This document shows positions 28,349 through 39,136 of a stretch of 64,000 bases of DNA, one piece after another. The stretch is from contig NZ_JACSZW010000002.1 in the NCBI RefSeq assembly GCF_014472395.1, positions 372,001 through 436,000 on the forward strand, read 5' to 3'. The DNA is from Pedobacter sp. N36a (lineage in GTDB: Bacteria > Bacteroidota > Bacteroidia > Sphingobacteriales > Sphingobacteriaceae). The notes beneath the pieces are model-generated. The model saw only the letters and a list, made by a program, of their open reading frames with translations, did not search any database and was not told where the DNA came from. The position numbers and the translations under genes are program-made. Within the stretch, counting starts at the first letter, position 1, and each line of letters begins with the position of its first letter.

Positions 28349-28588
28349 CTATTTTTTTGTCTTTTTACTAAACCAGGACTTTACTTTACCAAATAAAGAG
28401 ACCACTTTTTCTTTTGGCTTCTCCGTATATTTCTTGACAATGTATCCTGGACTAAACTGATGGATATAAGTCTTTATATCGCGCTTAATACTTTCCTGGT
28501 ATTGTTCCTGATCCGATAATAATTCGGCTTGCTTCTTTTTAAGATCCTTTAGACTGCGGATTTCTTTGTAATTGTAGTTTTTTCCCAT
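28349..28588 (-). CDS. small basic coiled-coil protein, hypothetical
   Basis: 79 residues from ATG 28588; an upstream ATG at 28618 would add ten poorly fitting residues. The protein begins MGKNYNYKEIRSLKDLKKKQ, with a charged helix (about 10-45), and ends in the basic tail VKSWFSKKTKK. It lies downstream of a YtxH-like gene on the same strand, and such small proteins commonly accompany YtxH and membrane-stress genes in this phylum. No function recognised. Confidence 0.6.
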   Translation of the reverse strand: MGKNYNYKEIRSLKDLKKKQAELLSDQEQYQESIKRDIKTYIHQFSPGYIVKKYTEKPKEKVVSLFGKVKSWFSKKTKK

Positions 28589-28713
28589 CAAATCCCTTTT
28601 TTCTATCCACATCACCATGATTTCCTGGTCTTGCTTTCTGCTTATTTTAATTGGTCTATAATCTGACTCACCTGATCAGATCATCTATCATTCCTCATTA
28701 CGCCAAAGAATCC

Positions 28714-28968
28714 CTATACGTGCTCCACATGATCATTAAAATCATCCTTTTCAAAAGTATTCATCAGTCGGTCTTTAATGCGATCCAGGTGCTGAATTTG
28801 CTTTTCGTTCAGCTCATCGCTGATCGACCCACCATTTGCATTTTCGCTGGCAGCCGCATGGCCATTCAAATGCCCTGTTTTCTCTTCCGGGGCAAGTAAT
28901 AATCCCAATGCAGCACCCGCTGCCAGCCCTGCAAATATTCCTAATATTATTTTTGTATCCTGATTCAT
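28714..28968 (-). CDS. YtxH-like small membrane protein
   Basis: 84 residues. A single glycine-rich transmembrane helix (IILGIFAGLAAGAALGLLLA, about 7-26) followed by PEEKTG is the YtxH signature. The remaining part is acidic and helical. These proteins are linked with general stress responses in Firmicutes and are abundant but unstudied in Bacteroidota. Divergent from xseA with a 100-base gap. Confidence 0.72.
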   Translation of the reverse strand: MNQDTKIILGIFAGLAAGAALGLLLAPEEKTGHLNGHAAASENANGGSISDELNEKQIQHLDRIKDRLMNTFEKDDFNDHVEHV

Positions 28969-29068
28969 CTCCGTATTTATAGCTTTCTTACTCCATTATA
29001 AACTATCAAAAGATTGATTTGTTTTCAGATTTCCTAACTTTAGACCATAATCACAGATAAATAGAACC

Positions 29069-30442
29069 TTGAGCACCATCCCCTCCATAAAACTGTCCGA
29101 ACTCACCCGCCAGATTCAACAAGCCATTGATGGGGTTTTTAGACAGCAAACCTTTTGGATCATCGCCGACATTACCAACTATACCTATAAACCACAAAGC
29201 AATTACCACTATTTTGAACTGGTAGAAAAGGATAAGAATGCCGCAAGGATCCTGGCAAAAGTTGCTGGAAGAGCCTGGGGCAATGCCTCTTTAAACATTA
29301 CTAATTTTGAGAAGGCTACCGGACAGAAGTTCAAAAACGACATCAATGTATTGGTGCAGGTCTCTGTTCAATACAATCCTGCATTTGGATTGCAACTGAA
29401 CTTGCTGGACATAGATACCAATTTCACACTGGGTTTATTTGAGCAGCAGCGTAAGGAAACACTGGAACGTTTGCTAAGAGACAACCCTGCATTTATTCAG
29501 AAACAGGGAGATCGCTATCTAACCAGAAACAACAGTTTATCATTTGGACCGGTCATACAGCATATTGCGGTGATTTCTTCTGATACCTCGGCGGGATTTC
29601 AGGATTTCAGACACAGTTTGGAGCACAATCCTTTTGGCTACAAATTCGAGATTGATGATTATTTCGCACTTGTGCAGGGCGATGGCAATGCCAAACAGTT
29701 TCTTGCTCAGATCATCGCCGTTTATGAATCTAAAAAGCCTTATGACGCTTTAATTATCATTAGAGGTGGAGGTTCGCAAACTGATTTCCTGCTGTACGAC
29801 AACTACGAATTGAGCCGCGCGATTGCCAAATTCCCCATTCCGGTGATCACCGGAATCGGGCACCAGAAAAATGAGACCATAGCCGATTTAATGGCACATA
29901 CCGCTACTAAAACGCCGACTAAAGCCGCAGAGTTTATCATCTCGCACAACCGCAATTTTGAAGACCGCTTAACCAGTATTCAGAAGATGATCCTGATCAA
30001 GACTTATCAAATGATCAATCACCATAAAGACCGATTGGTGCAACTCAATCAATCCACCATTAATACCAGTCGCAATCTACTGCATGGGCACCATAACCAC
30101 ATCCTGCAATTGTCAGGTCAGATCCTGACCAACCCAAGGATTCTCATTTCCAATAAAAGAAAAGACCTGAGCAATCTCGTACAGAACATGCAATCCTATG
30201 GCAGGATGTATTTCTTAAACAAAGGCGGCAATATTGCCCATTTCCAGTCGGTCATGAGAATTATGAGTCCGCAGAATATCCTGAACAAAGGATTTGCGAT
30301 CCTAAAGGTAAACGGGAAAATTACCAGCAATGCCGATCAGATCGGCGTAGGAGAGGAATTGACCATCAGATTGGCCAGTTCAGAAATTAAAACAACTGTA
30401 AAATCAAAATCAGCATACGATGAAAACGAATTTAACTTATGA
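29069..30442 (+). CDS. xseA: exodeoxyribonuclease VII large subunit
   Basis: 457 residues. The N-terminal OB-fold is readable (IKLSELTRQIQQAI, FWIIADITNY, YFELVEK), followed by the catalytic domain with IAVISSDTSAGFQDF, LIIIRGGGSQTDFLLYDNYELSRAI and PVITGIGHQKNETIADLMAH, then a coiled-coil region. Together with XseB it degrades single-stranded DNA in both directions. No in-frame ATG occurs between the upstream stop (29048) and the conserved start, so a TTG at 29069 is the probable start codon. The xseB gene overlaps its end. Confidence 0.93.
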   Translation: MSTIPSIKLSELTRQIQQAIDGVFRQQTFWIIADITNYTYKPQSNYHYFELVEKDKNAARILAKVAGRAWGNASLNITNFEKATGQKFKNDINVLVQVSVQYNPAFGLQLNLLDIDTNFTLGLFEQQRKETLERLLRDNPAFIQKQGDRYLTRNNSLSFGPVIQHIAVISSDTSAGFQDFRHSLEHNPFGYKFEIDDYFALVQGDGNAKQFLAQIIAVYESKKPYDALIIIRGGGSQTDFLLYDNYELSRAIAKFPIPVITGIGHQKNETIADLMAHTATKTPTKAAEFIISHNRNFEDRLTSIQKMILIKTYQMINHHKDRLVQLNQSTINTSRNLLHGHHNHILQLSGQILTNPRILISNKRKDLSNLVQNMQSYGRMYFLNKGGNIAHFQSVMRIMSPQNILNKGFAILKVNGKITSNADQIGVGEELTIRLASSEIKTTVKSKSAYDENEFNL

Positions 30443-30623
30443 GTTAGCCTATAAAGAACTGGCAGAAATTGCACAGGAAATAGAGACAGAGTCCGTTTCT
30501 GTGGATGTTTTGGCAGAAAAGGTGAAACGTGCATCAGAACTCATTGAATTCTGTCAGAACAAGTTGCGTGCAACCGAGACAGAAGTAAATAAGATCATTA
30601 AACAAATGGAGCAACAAAAATAG
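30420..30623 (+). CDS. xseB: exodeoxyribonuclease VII small subunit
   Basis: 67 residues, the normal size. TYELAYKELAEIAQEIE and SVDVLAEKVKRASELIEFCQ match the two-helix XseB family that binds the XseA coiled coil. It overlaps the xseA end by 23 bases in another frame, implying translational coupling and matched subunit production. Confidence 0.93.
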   Translation: MKTNLTYELAYKELAEIAQEIETESVSVDVLAEKVKRASELIEFCQNKLRATETEVNKIIKQMEQQK

Positions 30624-30663
30624 TATATTGGTCACATTCGTAAACCATTTAAGTTTAAACATT

Positions 30664-31584
30664 ATGTCTACACAAGGGAATTTTAACGCCGAACAAGAGG
30701 AAGAGTTTTTCAATAAGATTGACCAGGTTTATGATTTAACGGAGGCTTCAAACTATGATGCCGCGGAAAAATTGTTAATGGAGATCAATGGTTCAATAAG
30801 AGGACCTAAGGAAAACAGTAGTGTAGGAGGAGTAGTGCTCGACAGCATTTACTCTTTTTATGAGCAAACCGGAGCTCTAGAAAAGGCCTTGCCTTTCTTC
30901 CTTGAAGAGACCGAGTACCTGAAAGAAAAGATGGCCCATGAGAAGATCCATTCCACGCGTCACTTCCTGACCACAGGAGCAATTTATTATGCTTTAAAAG
31001 ATCTGGACAATGCCAGACTAAACTTTCTGATCGCTTATGAGAAAGATGGCAGCAAGATTTTTATCGATGAAAATTCTGACTACCTGAAAATCGCTTTGAT
31101 GGATGATCCGGAATTTGTGGCCTTCAAAGAAACATTTGTGCCTAACGAAGATGAGGAGCAGCTGGAGCTGACAGAAGAAGAGCATGAGCTGCTGGACAAG
31201 TACTGTGAAGAAGGAAATGCCGAGATGGACAAGGAAAACTATGCTGGAGCAATTGCCGCTTTTACTAAAGCATTAGAGGTATTACCAGCACCAAAAGACG
31301 ATTGGGAAGCTACTGCCTGGATTTCAGCCTCTATTGGTGATGCCCATTTTGCAGAGAAAAAGTACAAAGAAGCATTAGACCATTTGCACCGTGCTTACCA
31401 GATTTATGGAGAAGAAGAGCCCAATCCATTTGTCTTATTACGTATGGGGCAAAGTTACCTGGAGCTAGGTGAAGAAAAGCATGCTACAGATTATCTGCAC
31501 CATGCTTATAAGTTAGAAGGCAAAGAGTTATTTGAAGATGATAAAAAATACCTTAAATTTTTAGCATCTAAAGTGGCACTTTAA
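30664..31584 (+). CDS. tetratricopeptide-repeat protein
   Basis: 306 residues from ATG 30664; the in-frame GTG at 30628 is less likely because the ATG follows a normal AT-rich leader. No signal peptide, so it is cytoplasmic. TPR-like helices are visible around residues 20-130 and clearly at about 180-290 (GNAEMDKENYAGAIAAFTKA, SIGDAHFAEKKYKEALDHL, RMGQSYLELGEEKHATDYLH). A scaffold or chaperone-type role is possible. Forty bases after xseB, so it may be co-transcribed. Convergent with the sphingolipid operon. Confidence 0.8.
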   Translation: MSTQGNFNAEQEEEFFNKIDQVYDLTEASNYDAAEKLLMEINGSIRGPKENSSVGGVVLDSIYSFYEQTGALEKALPFFLEETEYLKEKMAHEKIHSTRHFLTTGAIYYALKDLDNARLNFLIAYEKDGSKIFIDENSDYLKIALMDDPEFVAFKETFVPNEDEEQLELTEEEHELLDKYCEEGNAEMDKENYAGAIAAFTKALEVLPAPKDDWEATAWISASIGDAHFAEKKYKEALDHLHRAYQIYGEEEPNPFVLLRMGQSYLELGEEKHATDYLHHAYKLEGKELFEDDKKYLKFLASKVAL

Positions 31585-31605
31585 TAAAAGTACCGCTGCA
31601 TAACA

Positions 31606-32591
31606 CTATAACCAGTTATTGTTTTTATACCAGCTGACCGTTTCTATTAAGCCTTTTTCAAGGTCATAGATAGGTTCAAATCCCAGATCAGCTTTTAAAT
31701 GGCCGATATTACATGCCCAGTTAATGGCAGTAAGCTCGGCCATTTTTTCTTTGTTCAATGTTGGGGTAGTCTTGCTATTTGCATAGAAAATATCCATCAT
31801 AGCGGCCATAAAACCTACTATAGCTACCGGTAAATGGAATTTTAAGGTTTTCTTGTTCAATGCTTTTTTAATCACATTGGCCAAAGTATAGCGATCATAA
31901 ATATGACCATCAGAAACATTATAGCTTTTTCCAGTAAGGGGAGAAGAGAGTGCTTTGACAATCACTGCAGCCAGATCCTTTACATAGATGAAGCTCAGTT
32001 GCTGCTTAAAAGTTCCGATATGAGGTTCTAAACCTTTATTAATGGTATTAAATAAGATGAATAGGTCTTTTTCCCTTGGCCCATATACGGCTGTTGGACG
32101 GATAACGAGTAAAGGCAGGTTTGGAATCTCCGATAGATACTGCTCCGCTAATAATTTACTGGCGCCATAATTGGTCACCGGATGACCCGGGGAATCGTCC
32201 TGAATCTCCGCAGATAGATCGGTCAAAGGACCAATTGCCGCCAAACTGCTCACAAATACAAATTTCTGCAGGTCAATTTTAGCCGTACTTGCCGCTAAGG
32301 CCAGGTTTTTGGAAAACTCCGCATTGACTTTATTGTAAGCCGCTGGAGTCTTTGCCTTGGTAATTCCGGCAGCATGGATGATGTAATCGTATTGTTGTTC
32401 CTCCAGCGCGATTTTAAGGCGCTCTATGGAAGTATAATCCAAAGTGGTATACTTGATGTCAAAATCTTTCAAATGAGACTTATCAGTACCCGGACGGACT
32501 GCAGCGTGCACTTCCAGTCCGGCTCCTAATGCTTTCTCGATCAAATGATAACCCACAAATCCTGTTGCACCGGTAATTAATACCTTTTTTA

Positions 32592-32595
<4 letters not shown>
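31606..32595 (-). CDS. NAD(P)-dependent epimerase/dehydratase-like reductase, sphingolipid operon
   Basis: 329 residues, extended short-chain dehydrogenase. The Rossmann motif ITGATGFVG lies at 7-15, and the catalytic Y143/K147 occur in NYGASK. It is the third gene of a tight operon after serine palmitoyltransferase and a GNAT-like protein, overlapping the latter by four bases (ATGA). By context it is the candidate reductase of the ceramide pathway (3-keto-sphinganine or 3-keto-ceramide reduction, like CerR of Caulobacter). Nucleotide-sugar epimerase activity would be the default alternative without that context. Confidence 0.82.
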
Positions 32596-35072
<2,477 letters not shown>

Positions 35073-35281
35073 AAACACAGAAAACAAAACTTGAGGTCCT
35101 ACAAGTTTGAATATATTACTTTTTAAAACAAAAATTACAATTTTCTTATAAATTCTGTGATTTTGGGCCACGAATAAACTGTCTGCTGATTTATGATTTG
35201 CAAGCAAGGATACAATATTGATACCAAAAAACAAAACTTAGTTAAGGTTAAACATCATAAAAACCTAACTTATGCGTTTTG

Positions 35282-35301
35282 ATCGAATAATATCGAATAA
35301 T
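35282..35301. repeat. 10-bp tandem repeat
   Basis: ATCGAATAAT occurs twice in direct succession in the divergent gap between the spt leader and the gene at 35370, just upstream of the promoter candidate there. Confidence 0.6.
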
Positions 35302-35321
35302 ATGCGGTATAAATGACCGGC

Positions 35322-35355
35322 TTTCTACCTGAACAAAAGATTTTATGTATTTTTG
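35322..35355 (+). promoter_or_regulatory. candidate promoter for the 35370 gene
   Basis: TTTC at 35322-35325 and an exact TAnnTTTG element (TATTTTTG) at 35348-35355, with a 22-base spacer. The ATG follows 15 bases later, giving a very short leader. Confidence 0.5.
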
Positions 35356-35369
35356 GAAAAAAAGATTAG

Positions 35370-35708
35370 ATGAGCACTATTAATGTTATACCTACGTTCG
35401 AAAATTTTACTGATTTTTATAAACAGGCTGTTGAGCCTCTAAAGCAAGCCAATATTGCCTATATCAGATTGGATGGGAAATTAAAAGGAAAAACCAGGAA
35501 CGTCTTTGCCTACTTCATGTATAAAGATAAAAAATGGAGAGTGGATGCCGATACTTATATTGATAGATTAAAATTGGCTTATGAAGCCGCACAGCAATCA
35601 GAAGAGCCTTTTGTGAGCAAAACAACCAGAAACGATAAAGGAGAATCCTTACACATCAAAGGACAGCCTGTTAGAAATGATAAATTCAATGTTTACCGTG
35701 CAGGTTAA
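35370..35708 (+). CDS. conserved hypothetical protein, 112 aa
   Basis: 112 residues without signal peptide or membrane segment. It begins MSTINVIPTFENFTDFY; the body mixes basic helices with short strands (AYFMYKDKKWRVDADTYID). No domain recognised. It has its own promoter candidate and a perfect hairpin terminator, so it is very likely a real monocistronic cytoplasmic gene. Confidence 0.75.
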   Translation: MSTINVIPTFENFTDFYKQAVEPLKQANIAYIRLDGKLKGKTRNVFAYFMYKDKKWRVDADTYIDRLKLAYEAAQQSEEPFVSKTTRNDKGESLHIKGQPVRNDKFNVYRAG

Positions 35709-35755
35709 GTTAATCCGATCATTAGTGATAAATATTTCCAACCTCAATATGATAA

Positions 35756-35792
35756 AGAGGCCATATCAAAAAAATGATATGGCCTCTCTTTT
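35756..35792 (+). terminator. intrinsic terminator after the 35370 gene
   Basis: A perfect 13-bp stem (35756-35768 with 35775-35787), A6 loop, then CTTTT. It is separate from the neighbouring hairpin that serves the opposite strand. Confidence 0.88.
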
Positions 35793-35795
35793 AAT

Positions 35796-35839
35796 AAAAA
35801 AAGCGATCGTGTAAAAGATGATTTTTTACACGATCGCTT
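35796..35839 (-). terminator. intrinsic terminator of the histone-like gene
   Basis: A perfect 16-bp stem (35801-35816 with 35824-35839) with a 7-base loop. On the minus strand it is followed by a seven-T run (35802-35796 read in reverse), which suits transcription from the right. Confidence 0.9.
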
Positions 35840-35864
35840 CAAATTTTTGTATTAGAAGAGGGGA

Positions 35865-36470
35865 TTAGCCTTCTCTTTTTACATAGGTTTTATTGCCGTT
35901 CTTGTTGATATAGTATTTGCCGCCTCTTGGACCTGTTAAAATCTCTTCTCCGTTAGGTCCTTTAAGACTTCTGTCTACCGTAGGTTTATAATCTTTTACC
36001 GCAGTTGCCGCTTTAGTTGTTGCTGCTTTAGTCGTCGTTGCCGCCGCTGCTGGAGCTGCTGTTGCAGTCGCCGCTGCTGCCTTGTAACGTTTATCAGGAG
36101 TACCATCTTTTTTCAGCCCTGGGCTGCTCGACGCTACCGTTTTTGCCGCAGCTTCTTTTTTAGTCACCGCCGCCGCTTTTGTTTCTGCTGCAGTTGTTTT
36201 TGCCGCTGCAGAATAGCGCTTATCAGGCGTACCATCTTTTTTTAGCTTAGTACCTGCTGCTACTGCAGTAGCCGCTTCTGCTTTTGCTGCTTTTTTAGCT
36301 GCTGCCGCCTCTTTTTTGGCAGCCGCGGCTGCTGTTTTTGAATCAGCTGCAGTACTGCTGGCCTCTTTTTTAGCTTTTTGTTTAGCATTTGTAGCAGGAA
36401 CTGCCGTTTGAGCCATACTTAAACCTACACAGAAGCTCAGCATGGTTAATAGTGAAAGTACTTTTTTCAT
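35865..36470 (-). CDS. Ala/Lys-rich histone H1-like protein with PBCV-type basic adaptor tail
   Basis: 201 residues from ATG 36470; the open frame upstream adds only unlikely residues. A signal peptide (MKKVLSLLTMLSFCVGLSMA, 1-20) predicts export. The body is low-complexity Ala/Lys/Thr with two copies of LKKDGTPDKRY (about 74-84 and 118-128). The C-terminus (about 171-201) reads GPNGEEILTGPRGGKYYIN followed by a basic end, matching the basic adaptor domain first named in chlorovirus PBCV-1 proteins. The function is unknown; nucleic acid or anionic-polymer binding in the periplasm is conceivable. Monocistronic with its own terminator. Confidence 0.75.
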   Translation of the reverse strand: MKKVLSLLTMLSFCVGLSMAQTAVPATNAKQKAKKEASSTAADSKTAAAAAKKEAAAAKKAAKAEAATAVAAGTKLKKDGTPDKRYSAAAKTTAAETKAAAVTKKEAAAKTVASSSPGLKKDGTPDKRYKAAAATATAAPAAAATTTKAATTKAATAVKDYKPTVDRSLKGPNGEEILTGPRGGKYYINKNGNKTYVKREG

Positions 36471-36698
36471 GGTTTCTTTTTTTGATACGAGGTTAATAAT
36501 TAAGATTGATCTACAGGTAGATACAAACATTAAACCAATTTAATTATTTATACAGACAAGTTCTACGAAAAGTATAGGGTATTTTCATTAGTTTTCTAAT
36601 TATCAGTCTGATACTGCCTTTTTTCAGTCCTAAATAGCATTTTTAAACCAAGAAAAACCCTATATTGGATTTAGTTTTACTTTATAAAATAAATCATC

Positions 36699-37550
36699 AT
36701 GGATCAAAGAATTATCAACCTTTACGATCAATACACACATAGCAGCATCAATAGGAAGGACTTCCTTAAAAAACTAGCCCTTTTAACCGGGAGCACAGCG
36801 CTGGCCCTGAGCGTACTCCCGCTGCTGGAAAACAACTATGCCGCCGCCGCAACGATAAATGAGGACAACCTGGATACAGAAAATATCACTTATAAAGGTG
36901 TTAAAGGAGATATGAAGGGCTTCCTGGCGAAACCAAAAGGTAAGAAAAACTTAGGTGCGGTATTGGTCATTCATGAAAACCGCGGACTCAATCCACACAC
37001 CATAGCGGTCACAAAAAGAGTCGCTGCTGAAGGTTTTTTAGCACTAGGAGTAGATGCATTGTCTCCTTTTGGGGGCACACCTGCAGATGAAGATAAGGCC
37101 AGAGACCTAATCGGACAGCTAAATCCGGAAGAAAACCTTCAGAATTATCTTTATGGACTGGACTATTTGAGAAAACATCCGGATGGAAATGGAAAAGTTG
37201 GCTGTGTTGGCTTTTGCTGGGGTGGAGGAATGGCCAATAAATTAGCCGTAAGTGATCCTACATTGCAAGCCGCCGTCGCTTATTATGGTGCACAGGCAAA
37301 GACTTCAGATGTGCCCTTGATAAAGGCCGACCTGATGCTGCATTATGCGGGTTTAGATGAAAGAATCAATGCCGGAATACCAGAGTTTGAAGCCGCATTG
37401 AAAGAAAATCACATTCCCTATCAACTGTTTATTTACGAAGGTGTAAATCATGCGTTTAATAATGATACTTCTCCGACAAGGTACAATGAAGCCGCAGCAA
37501 AGCTGGCATGGGAGAGAACGATAGGACTATTTAAAAAAGATTTAGGCTAA
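36699..37550 (+). CDS. dienelactone hydrolase family protein
   Basis: 283 residues. The N-terminus contains NRKDFLKKLALLTGSTALAL, a Tat-like leader starting about residue 19, so export is likely. The alpha/beta-hydrolase triad is intact: nucleophile C173 in GFCWGGG, D220 in AGLDERI, H251 in GVNHAFNN; HENRGLNPH precedes it. Such secreted DLH proteins are common in Bacteroidota, and their natural ester or lactone substrate is usually unknown. Divergent from the histone-like gene, with no obvious operon partner. Confidence 0.88.
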   Translation: MDQRIINLYDQYTHSSINRKDFLKKLALLTGSTALALSVLPLLENNYAAAATINEDNLDTENITYKGVKGDMKGFLAKPKGKKNLGAVLVIHENRGLNPHTIAVTKRVAAEGFLALGVDALSPFGGTPADEDKARDLIGQLNPEENLQNYLYGLDYLRKHPDGNGKVGCVGFCWGGGMANKLAVSDPTLQAAVAYYGAQAKTSDVPLIKADLMLHYAGLDERINAGIPEFEAALKENHIPYQLFIYEGVNHAFNNDTSPTRYNEAAAKLAWERTIGLFKKDLG

Positions 37551-38010
37551 GGGAATCCGGCAACCATTCACAGATTTTTGCCCTGAGAAAGCTGTAATTT
37601 TAAGACGAAATCTGTGTAGAAGCGGTCGAAAATGCGAAGAATAGGCCTATAATTAAGCAAAAACAAGGGGGTAATGCCTGCAAAATGTTCATATCAGGGA
37701 AAAGAAATCAGCTTAAATTTTAGAGCTAAGATTAGCTAAAGTATTTAACATTCAAAAATTAACTGTTTTTTTTTATAATGCTAAAAATGATTCTTTGCTA
37801 CACATAATGAGTGTGTTGGCTTTTTGGAATCCTCATAACAGTGTCATTAAGATAGAAAAATAAGGGATTTTTCTAAAATACCAGGTAACTATAAAACAAA
37901 AAATACGCGTCAGATGTTTGAAAAGTAATTAGATAATTATACTTATAACTGACACTAGCATTGGAATTTAAGCTAAAAATGCTTAACTTTGTGCAAATTT
38001 TTAAACATTA
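37551..38010. other. 460-base gene-free region before the RRM gene
   Basis: AT-rich with no open frame of useful length and no clear terminator for the hydrolase gene. It contains a promoter candidate at its right end, TTGG at 37961-37964 and an exact TAACTTTG at 37984-37991 with a 19-base spacer. Nothing else recognised; a small RNA or long cold-response leader is possible but not supported by visible structure. Confidence 0.6.
37961..37991 (+). promoter_or_regulatory. promoter candidate of the RNA-binding protein gene
   Basis: A -33-like TTGG (37961-37964) and a perfect -7 TAnnTTTG (TAACTTTG, 37984-37991), spacing 19. Predicted transcription start about 37998-38000, leaving a leader of only some 12 bases before ATG 38011. 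Confidence 0.6.
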
Positions 38011-38319
38011 ATGAAGATATTTATTACAGGCCTTCCGTTAGAAGTAGGGGAAGATGAATTAACAGCCGTTTTTGGTGATTTCGGTCAAGTAAAATCACTT
38101 AGAATTATCAAAGATCGCGAAACTGGTCAGAGTCGTGGGTTTGGTTTTGTGGAAATGCCAGTAGAAGAAGAGGCAAAAGAAGCAATCAAACGCATGAACG
38201 GTGGCGATTATAACGGTAATAGAATTAAAGTTGCTGAAGCTCAAGAGAAACCAGGTACTGGTGGCGCTGGAGGCGGTGGTGGCTTTAAACGCAATAACCG
38301 TACAGAGAAAAGCTATTAA
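38011..38319 (+). CDS. RRM-type RNA-binding protein
   Basis: 102 residues. A single RNA recognition motif with RNP2 (IFITGL, residues 3-8) and RNP1 (RGFGFVEM, about 46-53) plus a short glycine-rich tail (GTGGAGGGGGF) and basic end. The family is used by cyanobacteria and Bacteroidota as abundant single-stranded RNA binders or chaperones. It has its own promoter and a strong terminator. Partner RNAs are not identifiable. Confidence 0.92.
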   Translation: MKIFITGLPLEVGEDELTAVFGDFGQVKSLRIIKDRETGQSRGFGFVEMPVEEEAKEAIKRMNGGDYNGNRIKVAEAQEKPGTGGAGGGGGFKRNNRTEKSY

Positions 38320-38327
38320 TAGCTTTT
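38308..38327. repeat. 20-bp perfect palindrome across the RRM stop codon
   Basis: AAAAGCTATTAATAGCTTTT spans the last codons and TAA of the RRM gene and is followed by TTC and more T. It can fold as a 7-bp stem with a six-base loop and could act as a first, weaker terminator or an autoregulatory RNA site. Confidence 0.6.
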
Positions 38328-38377
38328 TTCTTTTTATAGTTTATAAACTCTATCATTAGAGCCGTATACATATAAGG

Positions 38378-38415
38378 GCAGGAAATATAATGCAAATTAT
38401 ATTTCCTGCTTTTTT
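38378..38415 (+). terminator. intrinsic terminator after the RRM gene
   Basis: A perfect 14-bp stem (38378-38391 with 38396-38409), GCAA loop, then TTTTTT. Its right arm overlaps the end of the convergent gene at 38397. Confidence 0.88.
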
Positions 38416-39008
38416 ATTGCTAATAGCCCTAAAACAAGGCTTTTCCATTGTGGATAAGTGCATCCAATCTTAGCCATCCAGCCTATCAATACATTTCTAA
38501 CGTTATTGATTAATACAGCACCTTCTGAATTGGGGATTTCATTTCTTCCATGAACTTCAGCATGCACTTCCATTCCCTTCCTATAAACTTTAAAAGTTGA
38601 AGTGGCTTTATCTTTGAAGAAATGAGCAGTTTCCGGATCCGGATGTAAAGGATTGGCGGCTGGCCTCACTCTAATGGCCATCATTTGTCCGGCTGAGGAT
38701 TGCTCTTCCTTGATCCATTCAACCACAACCCAATCAAATCCTTCGCCTTTAGTCGTCCCTGGTCCAGGAATATTGATCTTCAAATAATCTCCTTCCATCA
38801 CCTGACGCCTCATTTCTTTTCCAAAGGGATCAGTCAGGATAAACGTGGCCGTAGGAAAACCACACCATTTATCCCAATTGTATACTTCCAATAATCGCTC
38901 ACGGACTACCGGATAAAAAGCTTTGGCAGCGGCCTCATCTTTGAACGTTACTTTCTCGAAAACATCCATCTGGGCGCCTTCTTCCTGTTTTGGCAATTCG
39001 TCTTTCAT
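38397..39008 (-). CDS. conserved hypothetical cytoplasmic protein, 203 aa
   Basis: 203 residues with no signal peptide. The sequence (RRQVMEGDYLKINIPGPGT, DWVVVEWIKEEQSS, STFKVYRKGMEVHAEVHGRN) suggests a beta-rich fold with a helix at the end (GWMAKIGCTYPQWKSLVLG). It may be SRPBCC/START-like, but I cannot assign a family. Start at ATG 39008. Convergent with the RRM gene, divergent from the sterol-desaturase-family gene. Confidence 0.65.
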   Translation of the reverse strand: MKDELPKQEEGAQMDVFEKVTFKDEAAAKAFYPVVRERLLEVYNWDKWCGFPTATFILTDPFGKEMRRQVMEGDYLKINIPGPGTTKGEGFDWVVVEWIKEEQSSAGQMMAIRVRPAANPLHPDPETAHFFKDKATSTFKVYRKGMEVHAEVHGRNEIPNSEGAVLINNVRNVLIGWMAKIGCTYPQWKSLVLGLLAIKKQEI

Positions 39009-39136
39009 GGGATTTTAGTTTTAATCAACTCATTCTGCGATCATCTACCCCCTAAATAACGCCCCAGTTGAAAATTTGTTTCTCACTAATACTTTAACGG
39101 TTAAGATTATACCGTGTAATTTATTAAATTAGTTAT

